A model generated the notes under the pieces. That model saw only the letters and a list, made by a program, of their open reading frames with translations. It was not told the DNA's origin and did no database searches. Source: Candidatus Paracaedibacter acanthamoebae (GTDB lineage: Bacteria > Pseudomonadota > Alphaproteobacteria > Paracaedibacterales > Paracaedibacteraceae). Taken from it: a stretch of 64,000 nucleotides of DNA. Location of the stretch: NCBI RefSeq assembly GCF_000742835.1, contig NZ_CP008941.1:2223690-2287689 (forward strand), in the 5' to 3' direction. Numbering within the stretch: the stretch's first letter is position 1; every line of letters starts with the position of its first letter. This document shows, piece after piece, positions 9,094 through 17,365 of the stretch. Both the position numbers and the translations under genes were made by a program.

Positions 9094-10232
9094 GAGGGCC
9101 TCCGGATTATTCTTAGAACTTCATTGAGACACAGGCGGCCGTGGGGACTAACCTGTAACTTATTACCATCATAAGTGATTAAATTAGCTTTGACTAGACG
9201 CTCAATGCCATTCATATCCAATACTTGATCGATGGGACAGGGTAATCGATTTAGGTCAAAGGGATGAGTGAGTCTAAGTCCCATTAAAAGCATTTCGCTT
9301 GCCTGTTCCTGGGCAGACAGTTGACTCAACTCATCAAAGCCATTGCCCTCCTCAACCACTTGTCGTAACCATGTTTCGGGGGCGCGGTATTGTTTTGTTG
9401 CATGCCCGATTCCATTTAAGGTTAATCGGCCATGGGCACCGGGGCCAATACCGGCATAATCTTGATATCGCCAATAGGCGAGATTATGGTGGGATTCACA
9501 CCCCGGCTGGGCATAGTTAGAGATTTCATATCCCCTGAGCCCGTGGGAGAGGGTCAAATCAGTTGTTAAGTTATAGAGATCTGCTGCCAGATCCTCATCC
9601 GGTAACACAAAATCACCTCGAGCATGGCGGGTGGCAAAGGCAGTACCAGGTTCAATGGTCAGCTGATAAAGGGATAGATGCTCTGTACCAAAGGCCAATG
9701 CCTGAGATAATTCTGCCTGCCAGGCGTCCAATGCTTGATGAGGGCGAGCGTAGATAAGGTCAAAGGAGATGCGTTTAAAACACTGCTGGGCTGTTTCAAT
9801 GGCGTGAATGCCTTCCTCGACACTGTGAAGCCGGCCTAAGAAGGTTAAATCATCTTGTCTTAAGGATTGAATGCCAATAGAAACACGATTGATACCGGCC
9901 GCTGCTAAGGCGCGGAAATTATTAACCTCAACTGAGTTTGGGTTTGCTTCTAACGTGATTTCAATGGTTGGATCGATGGACCACCACGTTGAGACTTCGT
10001 TCAGGATATCCTGGACTAACGTGGGGGGCATCAGGGATGGGGTCCCACCGCCGAAAAAAATACTACTGATTCGACGCTTGCCAACGAGATCATAATGACG
10101 TTGCAGCTCTTTAATATAAGCGTGTCGCCAGGCATCAATATCAATTTGATTGCGAACATGGCTATTGAAATCACAATAAGGACACTTTGAGGCACAGAAG
10201 GGCCAATGAATGTACAAAGCAAGGGACGTCAT
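9090..10232 (-). CDS. hemW: HemW-like radical SAM haem chaperone
   Basis: A 380-residue radical SAM protein. The CxxxCxxC cluster motif is CASKCPYCDF near the N-terminus, followed by SSIFFGGGTPSLM and EANPNSVE, which are diagnostic for HemW (formerly annotated as coproporphyrinogen III oxidase-like). HemW delivers haem to membrane targets. I place the start at ATG 10232 (MTSLALYIHWPFC). The frame is open upstream for 76 more codons, but that part is translated from a palindromic intergenic repeat and has no family counterpart. Elsewhere hemW commonly follows rph-rdgB; here about 3 kb with two orphan genes separates them. Confidence 0.92.
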   Translation of the reverse strand: MTSLALYIHWPFCASKCPYCDFNSHVRNQIDIDAWRHAYIKELQRHYDLVGKRRISSIFFGGGTPSLMPPTLVQDILNEVSTWWSIDPTIEITLEANPNSVEVNNFRALAAAGINRVSIGIQSLRQDDLTFLGRLHSVEEGIHAIETAQQCFKRISFDLIYARPHQALDAWQAELSQALAFGTEHLSLYQLTIEPGTAFATRHARGDFVLPDEDLAADLYNLTTDLTLSHGLRGYEISNYAQPGCESHHNLAYWRYQDYAGIGPGAHGRLTLNGIGHATKQYRAPETWLRQVVEEGNGFDELSQLSAQEQASEMLLMGLRLTHPFDLNRLPCPIDQVLDMNGIERLVKANLITYDGNKLQVSPHGRLCLNEVLRIIRRPS

Positions 10233-10317
10233 TGCATTATTTTTTATAGGATTATTTGGTTTCAATAAACCATATTTCTTAATTAAATATCTACGTTCTT
10301 TTTTGTTAAGGTTTTTT

Positions 10318-10470
10318 TTCCCAACGGAAGGGCTGAGAACTTGGGATGATAAGCGACTGCTTATGCAATATCGAGTTTCCGAGTCGCTCTTCGGTTGCCC
10401 AGAAAAAATTCGTTTCCCGGCCAAGGATCCGGGAACTCGAGATGACAAGCGATTACGCATAGAAGGCTGA
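10318..10470 (-). repeat. Palindromic dispersed repeat, copy A
   Basis: This GC-richer block lies in AT-rich surroundings. It contains TCGAGTTTCCGAG at about 10371 and the near-inverse CCGGGAACTCGAG at 10429-10441, so it can fold on itself. The 13-base core CCGGGAACTCGAG recurs exactly at 41693-41705 and 58755-58767, in both cases also in non-coding DNA. Copy A keeps the hemW frame open upstream of the true start, similar to what Rickettsia palindromic elements do. Boundaries are approximate. Confidence 0.6.
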
Positions 10471-10528
10471 GACCTTTGAGTTGTCTCCCCCTTACTAAGG
10501 GATCAACCTAGGGAAAACCTTCTTCATT

Positions 10529-11566
10529 TTAATCCTTAACGGCTAACCATTGAGCAAACTCTGTCGGAAGATTGCTTTTTAAAGAATTCCATAAGCTTAA
10601 ATAATTGGCAGTAGGAGCATAATCTTTATTTCTAATAATTCTACCAATTGTGTCTTTCGATAAGCCGACATGGCCTGCGATATCCTCTTGAGTATATCTT
10701 TTATTTAGATAGTTCAAAAATTTATAAAGATTGTCTCTGTTATAAGATTTTACGAAAGAGGGAACAGGGAGAGAAGGAGGTATAAGGCGAGGAGCTGATC
10801 GACCAGAGGATAAGACTTGTTGGCATTCAGTATCTAACCTTGCTAGATTTATTCTTTGTTGAGGGGTTTGATAGGGATCATGTTGCTGAGCAAATTGGCG
10901 GATCGGTTCATGCAGAAAAGTGCAGTAAGATTGAAGCTCCACTGGACGCCTTTGAGGATGTTGAGAAATGAGAGGTTGGAAAGTGAAACTCACATGCTGT
11001 TGGTCTATATCCCAGGTCGTATGAGCAAGTACCCGGGTGGCTTCTCCCCTGTCTAAAGCTTGCCTCGCCCTTTGGTAGTGAGGGAGGGGAAGATTGTCAG
11101 CTCTATGAGCTTGATCAAGCCTTTTTCCATGCCAGTCGTTGCCTCCTTGGTTAGTCTTTCTATCTAACTTTGACATATGTGCTTTATTCTCTGTAAAATG
11201 ATGATGCACTGTTCCATCTTTTTCTGCCGTTCTAAAGTCATCAATGCCATGGATGCTATCATATTTACCATTATGGATGGTCATTTTGCTAAATCCATAC
11301 TGCGCGCTGAATAGCCCCTCATTAAATTGTGCCCCTATAGCATCTCCACATTTTTCTTTACGTGTTTTACAGGCTTGGTCGTGTTGGCGGCAAGGGGTCT
11401 TAAAGTCCTCGTACTGGCAAACTGCAGGAGGGTTATTATAAGGAACACTTAGTACACTGAGGGGCTGTGCCCGTTCATTCCAATAAGCTCCGTGATCCAT
11501 CGTGTAAGCGGATGGAAGGAAGAGGCTTAGTAACGAAAGAATGGGTATGATTATTTTTTGATACAT
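10529..11566 (-). CDS. Exported orphan protein with restriction-nuclease-like core and C-terminal HTH-like segment
   Basis: I start this at ATG 11566 (AAGGA ribosome site), giving 345 residues; an in-frame ATG 60 bases upstream lacks such a site. A signal peptide (1-22) is followed by four spaced cysteines (50, 59, 66, 73). Residues 106-190 have the order HGIDD, then TENK (E126-x-K128), Q140, and DWHGKRL around W145, then a strand RVLAHTTWDI. This resembles the D...ExK...Q..W layout of PD-(D/E)xK toxin domains. A proline-rich linker precedes a helix-turn-helix-like stretch (289-315, RYTQEDIAGHVGLSKDTIGR). An exported protein with an HTH is odd. The nuclease reading is inference only. Confidence 0.5.
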   Translation of the reverse strand: MYQKIIIPILSLLSLFLPSAYTMDHGAYWNERAQPLSVLSVPYNNPPAVCQYEDFKTPCRQHDQACKTRKEKCGDAIGAQFNEGLFSAQYGFSKMTIHNGKYDSIHGIDDFRTAEKDGTVHHHFTENKAHMSKLDRKTNQGGNDWHGKRLDQAHRADNLPLPHYQRARQALDRGEATRVLAHTTWDIDQQHVSFTFQPLISQHPQRRPVELQSYCTFLHEPIRQFAQQHDPYQTPQQRINLARLDTECQQVLSSGRSAPRLIPPSLPVPSFVKSYNRDNLYKFLNYLNKRYTQEDIAGHVGLSKDTIGRIIRNKDYAPTANYLSLWNSLKSNLPTEFAQWLAVKD

Positions 11567-11612
11567 AATAAAAATCCTTTCAATTTTCTTGATGGTAGAG
11601 GCTCTATAAATT

Positions 11613-11634
11613 TTATAAGAATACATTCTTATAA
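11613..11634. promoter_or_regulatory. Perfect 10+2+10 palindrome upstream of the exported HTH protein
   Basis: TTATAAGAAT, two bases, then ATTCTTATAA form a perfect inverted repeat centred about 58 bases upstream of the start codon at 11566. Size and position suit an operator for a dimeric regulator. Whether the downstream protein's own HTH segment binds it is speculation. Confidence 0.4.
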
Positions 11635-12092
11635 CGCTTAAGGTTTACTAGAGGACCTTAATAAGGGGCTATACGTATAGTCTACGTAAGTAAATTTTCT
11701 ATTTATTAATTAAAATAGAATTTCCTAAAGACATAGGTTTTGGAGGGGCGTTGCGCATATTTACATTAAATCGTAAAGTAAGAAGGTGGTATAGCTAGAT
11801 TTGATATGAAGAGGAAGGGTTTATAAAAGGGGTACCCTTATTACTTCATCTTAGAAATTGAATTAACTTACCAAAGGTACTCCACAAGGAAGCAGAACGA
11901 AAACCCGTGAACTGACTAGCAAATTCTTTAACCCCTTTTATTGTAATCTTAGGGTAAACAGTAAGGGTATTCTTAGCGAAGATAAATCAGAAAATTTTTA
12001 AGATTTATCCATCTCAAAATTTTATTTTTCAGGATTTTAGTGGCCTCTTCATTAGGATGCCAGAGGCCTTGAGTCTTTTTAAAAGAGAGGGT
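11635..12092. other. 458-base spacer with one hairpin
   Basis: AT-rich non-coding stretch between two exported orphan genes. I see no convincing small gene. The main structure is an inverted repeat GGCCTCT / AGAGGCC at 12042-12048 and 12062-12068, with a 13-base loop, followed on the plus strand by CTTTTT. It lies 3' of the gene at 12093-12866 and may act as its terminator, although the uridine tract is on the opposite strand. A palindromic GGGGTACCC occurs near 11838. Confidence 0.45.
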
Positions 12093-12866
12093 TTATGTGG
12101 ATTTATTTCGTATAAAACTAATCCAAGCGTAAGTAAGCCCATGGCGCTGAATATCGAATGAAGAGTAGATCGCAGAGCCTTGTTCTTCCTCATTAGTTCC
12201 TTTGTTTAACTTAAGGGTGCACCGTCCTTCGCGAATTGCATCGACAAGGGAGAGCGGTTGCTGAAGAATTGGATCTATTGTGGTACTAGTATTATCAGGG
12301 GAGGTTAATAATGGTGGTTTTGAACCTTTTGCTTGCCAATATGTAAGAGGCTGGAGTATATATCTAATTTCTTCATCAGACTCATAAAACCGAATATAAA
12401 ATTGTTCAATGGCTCCAAGGTCACATCCTGGTTTCCAGAAACCGCCCAAACCAAAAGGATGGAGAGTGTCGCCGGGGGCGGGAAGTTTAACTTCTTGATT
12501 AATTGTCATAAATTGATGCTTATAAATAATTTGTTGGGGGGAAAGCAAGGGGGTAACCTCGATTAAACCTGCTTTACGCATCAAACCTTCGAAAATTAGT
12601 GTTATTTCCTTTACCCCATGGTCACTCAAATCAGAGGAATAAATAGGAAGGCGTGTATCATATAATGAAACATGGGCCTGATCGGTGGCTACTCGTTTTG
12701 TCTCAATTCTAACTAAAACTTCCATTATATCGGGATGGGCAACTTCTGATGCATGGCTTAAAATTGAAATAGATGTCAGATAGAAAAATTTTATCAAACA
12801 CTTCCTTATTTTTTTAAAAATAAACTGTGTACGTATAAAATTATTTATAACAGCGTGAACGCTCAT
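12093..12866 (-). CDS. Exported protein of unknown function
   Basis: A 257-residue orphan. The ATG at 12866 has a good AGGAG ribosome site eight bases upstream. A long charged N-terminal stretch (RTQFIFKKIRKCLIK) precedes a hydrophobic run (FFYLTSISILSHASE) that looks like a signal peptide with an extended n-region. The mature part is mostly beta-strand-like and contains GLGGFWKPGCDLGAIEQFY and a C-terminal SFDIQRHGLTYAW. No family or catalytic motif is recognised. With the neighbouring nuclease-like protein it forms an exported pair inserted between rdgB and hemW. Confidence 0.6.
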   Translation of the reverse strand: MSVHAVINNFIRTQFIFKKIRKCLIKFFYLTSISILSHASEVAHPDIMEVLVRIETKRVATDQAHVSLYDTRLPIYSSDLSDHGVKEITLIFEGLMRKAGLIEVTPLLSPQQIIYKHQFMTINQEVKLPAPGDTLHPFGLGGFWKPGCDLGAIEQFYIRFYESDEEIRYILQPLTYWQAKGSKPPLLTSPDNTSTTIDPILQQPLSLVDAIREGRCTLKLNKGTNEEEQGSAIYSSFDIQRHGLTYAWISFIRNKST

Positions 12867-13246
12867 TTTTCTTCTCCTTATTTTTCTTATAACAAAGCTC
12901 TCTCAATCACAAGGATGTAGGAGGGCAAGGGGGTAAAGAACAACAATTTAAAAGGGAATGTAATACTTTATGAAGAGCTTTCCAAGTATTTTAATTTTTA
13001 ATTTTTATTTTTTTAATAAATTCAAATAAGTAAAACTTAAATCCTATTATTTTAATAATCTTACTTTTGAGTTTTTTGTTTCGTTCAATTTTATAAGGAT
13101 TCAACATTCATGTGAATAAAAAATTTCTGTCTGTAAGGGGGACGATTTTTTAACCTAAATCCTTGATCGCCTGTTGATCAACATTTTTTTCGATAGAATA
13201 AAACTATCAAAAGAAATTTTTTATCAATGAGCATCTGGCTTAGAAA
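12867..13246. other. 380-base AT-rich spacer
   Basis: Non-coding DNA between the orphan gene at 12093-12866 and rdgB. It has long A/T tracts (for example around 12990-13060) and no open frame with a credible start. It must contain the promoter of the orphan gene, but no single -35/-10 pair stands out. I see nothing else in it. Confidence 0.5.
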
Positions 13247-13843
13247 TTAACGTAAAAAATGAATTAACTTATCAAAAGCGCGGCGACGATGGGATAAACT
13301 GGATTTAAGATCTCGGTCCATTTCGGCAAAAGTTTGGCTATATCCATGCGGCGTAAAAATTGGATCATAGCCAAAAGTGTACTCTCCTCGGGCGGGGAAG
13401 CTGATCTGTCCCTCAACAATTCCTTCAAACGAATGAGCCGACCCTTCAGGGAAAGCGAGAGTCAACACACAGGTCATGTGGGCTGCATAGGATTTGGTTG
13501 GATCCAGCATAGAAAATATCTTGTGGAACGCATGATTGAAATCTCGAGTTCCATCCTCTTTTTCAGCCCACCGCGCCGAATAGATACCCGGGGCACCCTC
13601 AAGAGCATCAACGCATAAACCAGAGTCATCAGCCAGGCAGGGTAACTGGCAAGCTTTCATGATTTCGGTTGCTTTTAAAATGGAATTTTCTACGAAAGTT
13701 AAACCTGTCTCTTCGGGTTCTGGAATATTAAGATCCGTTGCCGAGATGAGTTTTAACTCAAATCCGTCGAGAAGCTTTTGAATTTCTCTAATTTTACCTT
13801 GATTATGGCTGGCTATAACCAGTGTATCGCCTTTATGTAACAT
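13247..13843 (-). CDS. rdgB: dITP/XTP pyrophosphatase (HAM1/RdgB)
   Basis: A 198-residue nucleotide-pool cleanser that hydrolyses dITP, XTP and related non-canonical purine triphosphates to monophosphates. Family motifs are SHNQGKIREIQ at the N-terminus, ADDSGLCVDALEGAPGIYSA with the catalytic acidic residues, TFGYDPIF, and SHRRRAFDKL at the C-terminus. The start overlaps the rph stop by one base (TAATG), so the pair is a coupled operon, a common alphaproteobacterial order. Length is standard. Confidence 0.96.
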   Translation of the reverse strand: MLHKGDTLVIASHNQGKIREIQKLLDGFELKLISATDLNIPEPEETGLTFVENSILKATEIMKACQLPCLADDSGLCVDALEGAPGIYSARWAEKEDGTRDFNHAFHKIFSMLDPTKSYAAHMTCVLTLAFPEGSAHSFEGIVEGQISFPARGEYTFGYDPIFTPHGYSQTFAEMDRDLKSSLSHRRRAFDKLIHFLR

Positions 13844-14559
13844 TAGATTTTTAAAACTTGTTTTTGTAGAGCAATTAATTCATGAATGCCAGAGCGCGCC
13901 AATTGCAACATATTTGTAAACTCTTTATCACTAAAAGGGATTTTTTCAGCTGTTGCTTGAATTTCAACCAGTTGGCCACTGCCAGTCATAATAAAGTTTG
14001 CATCGACATCAGCGTTTGAGTCTTCAATGTAATCCAGATCTAAAAGACCTTCCCCCTTAGAAATCCCACAGGAAATTGCGGCAACTTGGTCAATAATTGG
14101 TAATGCCTTTAATGCTTTTTTATCAACAAGCCTTTGCAAAGCCTGGTGCATGGCAACATAGGCCCCGGTAATGCTTGCTGTCCGTGTGCCGCCATCAGCT
14201 TGAATGACGTCACAGTCAATTTTAATTTGTCGTTCACCCAAAGCCCGGAGATCAATGACAGAGCGCAACGCTCGACCAATCAACCGTTGAATTTCTTGAG
14301 TCCGTCCTGTTTGCTTGCCTTTAGCAGCTTCACGGTCAACCCGATCATGGGTGGCGCGGGGCAACATCCCATATTCAGCGGTAATCCATCCGGAGCCGGT
14401 GTTGCGTAAAAAGGGTGGAACTTTCTCTTCGACGGTGGCGGTACAAATCACATGAGTGTCCCCAAATTTAACAAAGCAGGATCCTTCGGCGTGCTTGGAG
14501 AACCCTGGGCCCAAAAAAACTGAGCGTAATTCATTTGGCTTTCTTTTGTCATGACGCAT
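13843..14559 (-). CDS. rph: Ribonuclease PH
   Basis: A 238-residue phosphorolytic 3'-5' exoribonuclease that trims tRNA 3' ends. It opens [12 protein letters not shown], the typical RNase PH N-terminus. It carries [29 protein letters not shown], the catalytic region [20 protein letters not shown] and [13 protein letters not shown]. It is the first gene of the rph-rdgB unit and is transcribed away from hrcA, whose start lies 82 bases away. Full length with no anomalies. Confidence 0.97.
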   Translation of the reverse strand: MRHDKRKPNELRSVFLGPGFSKHAEGSCFVKFGDTHVICTATVEEKVPPFLRNTGSGWITAEYGMLPRATHDRVDREAAKGKQTGRTQEIQRLIGRALRSVIDLRALGERQIKIDCDVIQADGGTRTASITGAYVAMHQALQRLVDKKALKALPIIDQVAAISCGISKGEGLLDLDYIEDSNADVDANFIMTGSGQLVEIQATAEKIPFSDKEFTNMLQLARSGIHELIALQKQVLKI

Positions 14560-14641
14560 TTTCGTGTATACTATCCTTAAACGTAATTGAGTTTTTTTAG
14601 TTTTACACTAACTTACCATTTGTGAAAAGTTGAAAGTTACC

Positions 14642-15682
14642 ATGACATCCATCCGAGACTTAAATGAGAGATCTCTTGAAATCTTTAAAGAACTTGTTGA
14701 TGCCTTTATGGAAACAGGCGAACCCGTCGGTTCTCGCACCTTATCGCGGCGCTTAACGACTAGCTTGTCACCGGCGACAATTCGCAATGTGATGGCAGAT
14801 TTAGAGGAAGCTGGGTTGCTCTATGCACCTCATACCTCAGCCGGTCGCCTGCCAACCGAGGAAGGATTAAAACTTTTCGTGCATGGTTTATTGCAGATTG
14901 GGGATATTGGCGACAAGGAGCGGGAAGAGCTGGAGCGACGGTGTCATACTAAGGGGCGAAACCTGAATGATATCTTAGAAAATGCCACATCCGTTCTTTC
15001 AGGATTGTCTCAATGTGCTGGCCTTGTCATGGCCCCTAAAACAGAATCTCCCCTCAAACACATTGAATTTGTACCCCTTAGCCCGACGCGGGCTTTGGTG
15101 GTGACGATCACTCAAGAGGGGCTGGTGGAAAATCGCGTCTTAGAATTTCCCGAAGGTATCCCCCCCTCGATTTTAGTCGAAGCCACCAATTACTTGAACG
15201 CCTATATGGTTGGCCATACTTTATCTGAAGCTCGACAAATTATTAATCGGGAATTGGTGAAGGACAAACAACAACTTAATGCTTTGTCACGCAAGATTGT
15301 CGCCGATGGTGTTGCTGTTTGGAGTGGCGAAGAAAGCTCTGGATCTCTCATCATTAAAGGTCAGGCAAATTTATTAAATAATGTGACTGTCGTTGAGGAA
15401 ATTGACCAAATTCGCAATTTGTTTAATATGCTAGATACCAAAGAAAATTTGAAAAACATCTTGGATGCCTCTGTCCAAGCCGAGGGGGTTCAGATTTTTA
15501 TTGGGGCAGAAAGCCCTCTATTCTCTCAATCGGGATGTTCGATGGTCATTGCTCCTTATCGGGGAACTCATGAACGGATCATTGGCGCCATCGGCGTGGT
15601 CGGTCCCTCACGAATGAACTATGGCCGCGTCATCCCCTTAGTGGATTACACGGCCAAATTAGTTAGTCGATTGTTAGGTTAG
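14642..15682 (+). CDS. hrcA: HrcA heat-shock repressor
   Basis: A 346-residue HrcA. The N-terminal winged helix has LNERSLEIFKELVDAFMETG and PVGSRTLSRRL, followed by SPATIRNVMADLEEAGLLYA and TSAGRLPTEEG. The C-terminal GAF-like regulatory domain ends YGRVIPLVDYTAKLVSRLL. HrcA binds the CIRCE inverted repeat upstream of groESL/dnaK-type operons. I choose ATG 14642 because family members begin just before LNERS; a TTG four codons upstream is possible. No CIRCE copy and no grpE or dnaK are seen in this window, so its targets lie elsewhere. rpoH is also present, implying dual heat-shock control. Confidence 0.95.
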   Translation: MTSIRDLNERSLEIFKELVDAFMETGEPVGSRTLSRRLTTSLSPATIRNVMADLEEAGLLYAPHTSAGRLPTEEGLKLFVHGLLQIGDIGDKEREELERRCHTKGRNLNDILENATSVLSGLSQCAGLVMAPKTESPLKHIEFVPLSPTRALVVTITQEGLVENRVLEFPEGIPPSILVEATNYLNAYMVGHTLSEARQIINRELVKDKQQLNALSRKIVADGVAVWSGEESSGSLIIKGQANLLNNVTVVEEIDQIRNLFNMLDTKENLKNILDASVQAEGVQIFIGAESPLFSQSGCSMVIAPYRGTHERIIGAIGVVGPSRMNYGRVIPLVDYTAKLVSRLLG

Positions 15683-15708
15683 GTTTAGAAGCATAAACCT
15701 TATTTTTT
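15681..15708 (+). terminator. Rho-independent terminator of hrcA
   Basis: Stem AGGTTTA / TAAACCT with a six-base loop (15681-15700) is followed by TATTTTTT. It begins inside the hrcA stop codon and overlaps the stop codon of the convergent gene at 15700. Confidence 0.75.
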
Positions 15709-16221
15709 ACCCCCTGCTGGAGGGTTTTTTATTCCTGTCGCTTGCGAGGCTCGGATCGCTATGCCATCAGCAAACCTTTTACAGTTACTATAAAGTTCTT
15801 GCATCGTAGAGTTGTAGTGTTTATCAGTAGGCCCCATTTTTTTCAACTTGGCTGCTTGTTCCGTATACATTCTTCGGAGTTCTGCTATATTAGCACTATA
15901 TTCTTGTTTAGCTTTTTCTAGAACAGCCGCATCTTTTTTCCATTTTGACCATTTAAATGGTGATTTAGGCTTAGGAGGGGCTTTAAATAAGCTTTCTTTT
16001 CCTTCAATCATTTTAATGCGTGACAGACAGTCTCTTAAAACACCTTTCTCATCTTGAGGAGCATTACTGCTGCCGCCAAAACCACTTGATCTTAAATCTA
16101 ATTTTTTATGAGGAGCAGTCCCCGCTGGTGAGGTAGCAGTCGGGACAGCCGCATCTGCAGATAAAGTCACCACATTTATTAGAAAAAAGGATAAAGTTAG
16201 ATATTTCATTGTGATTGACAT
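15700..16221 (-). CDS. Small exported lysine-rich protein
   Basis: A 173-residue orphan. The ATG at 16221 has a GGGAG ribosome site. It carries a signal peptide (KYLTLSFFLINVVTLSADA), a low-complexity T/A/P/G linker (about 30-60) and a charged helical segment (EKAKQEYSANIAELRRMYTE, about 110-130). Two cysteines sit in DCLSRIKM and SNCKRF. No known domain is seen. It belongs to a set of small, basic, exported proteins in this window (16350-17210, 23591-24136). A host-directed or envelope role is only a guess. Confidence 0.6.
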   Translation of the reverse strand: MSITMKYLTLSFFLINVVTLSADAAVPTATSPAGTAPHKKLDLRSSGFGGSSNAPQDEKGVLRDCLSRIKMIEGKESLFKAPPKPKSPFKWSKWKKDAAVLEKAKQEYSANIAELRRMYTEQAAKLKKMGPTDKHYNSTMQELYSNCKRFADGIAIRASQATGIKNPPAGGKK

Positions 16222-16349
16222 TTTATTCTCCCTGATTTAATTCTCTATACTTAATATATATCTTGAAATATCTAATAAATTGTTAAAGTGTGATGAGAAA
16301 TTATTTAAAATATAAAATCAATTATTTGGCATTGGGTTAAGATTTAATT

Positions 16350-17210
16350 CTACTTCTTCGCTCTCTTTTTTGAAAAAAAGCCAACCTTTGATGCTTTGGC
16401 GGAAGTCGCCTTAGCTTTCGGAAGGTTGGACGTCATAGTCGTCTTTTTGCTGCCCAAGCTAAAGGTTTTCTTTTGGCTTTTGACTGGGGGCTTCTTGACA
16501 GACGAAGGTGTTGATTTTTTAAGGCTAAACATAGAAGATTTTGTGGATTTTTGAGCTTTAACTGGTGGTTTTTTCGCTGCCACGTGTGGTTGTGCATGCG
16601 GGGCCGCTACACTTTTATTTTGAGAGCTGCCGCCGCGTAATTTGGAGAGCAAAGATGTGCCTCGTTTTTGTTGAGGGCTAGTTGCTTCAGTTGCTTGGGT
16701 TGAGTGATGAGCCGGCGCGGTATTGGCAGGGATGTTTTTAGATTTTCCGCCACGCAGTTTTGATAGGAAGGAAGTGCCATGGCTGGGTGTATGGGATGTC
16801 CCGGTTTCTTGATGCTGTGTGCTTAAGGAGCGTTGTTCTTGCTTTAAGCGACGCTGTTCTGCTCGTTCAGCCCGTTCTTCAGGTGTGAGATTTATTCCTG
16901 TTGCACGACCCGCCAATGTTCCTAGACCTTTACCAACTGTACCGGCAAGGCCCGTTTCTTGAGAATCGCCATTATTGCCTGAAAATACGCCAGTGGCGGC
17001 ACCCTTGGCAAAATGCTTAGCACCGCTAAATAATTTGGACTTAAGGGACCGTGGTTGCTGCGGGGCCTCCTCAGTTTGTGGTTGTTGGCTATCTTCTTGA
17101 GTAATTTCGGTTCCATTGGGATCTATGCCCTCATCGGCACTCCCTTCATACGCACTCGCAGACAGATTGCTTGCAATAGAGCCTAAAATAACTAACGTAT
17201 ATAGTTTCAT
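16350..17210 (-). CDS. Exported low-complexity basic protein with SKLRGG repeats
   Basis: A 286-residue orphan with a signal peptide (MKLYTLVILGSIASNLSASA). The mature protein is compositionally biased, rich in Lys, Ser, Thr, Pro and Ala, and probably disordered. A short repeat occurs twice (TSFLSKLRGGKSKN and TSLLSKLRGGSSQN), and the C-terminus is a run of SVKKPPVKSQKK-like and FSLKKS/FSLGSKK segments ending FFSKKRAKK. An acidic, Gln/Glu-rich stretch lies just after the leader. The strongly basic tail could bind nucleic acid or envelope polymers. No known family. Confidence 0.6.
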   Translation of the reverse strand: MKLYTLVILGSIASNLSASAYEGSADEGIDPNGTEITQEDSQQPQTEEAPQQPRSLKSKLFSGAKHFAKGAATGVFSGNNGDSQETGLAGTVGKGLGTLAGRATGINLTPEERAERAEQRRLKQEQRSLSTQHQETGTSHTPSHGTSFLSKLRGGKSKNIPANTAPAHHSTQATEATSPQQKRGTSLLSKLRGGSSQNKSVAAPHAQPHVAAKKPPVKAQKSTKSSMFSLKKSTPSSVKKPPVKSQKKTFSLGSKKTTMTSNLPKAKATSAKASKVGFFSKKRAKK

Positions 17211-17365
17211 AGAGATCTCCGCTCCTCAGAGTTTTACCTATGCATAAAGATAGAGAAAGAGAGTAAATAAAAACTTAATTCTTTCTCAGAAAAATCGACT
17301 ATTGAAAGATTTTGAGGAAAGTGGTTTCATTTAGTTAATATTTCTTTTTCAATTACTGAAAAACC

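Noticed and set aside
14560-14641. A CIRCE operator between rph and hrcA
   Set aside because: I searched for TTAGCACTC-N9-GAGTGCTAA and saw no acceptable match here or elsewhere in the window.
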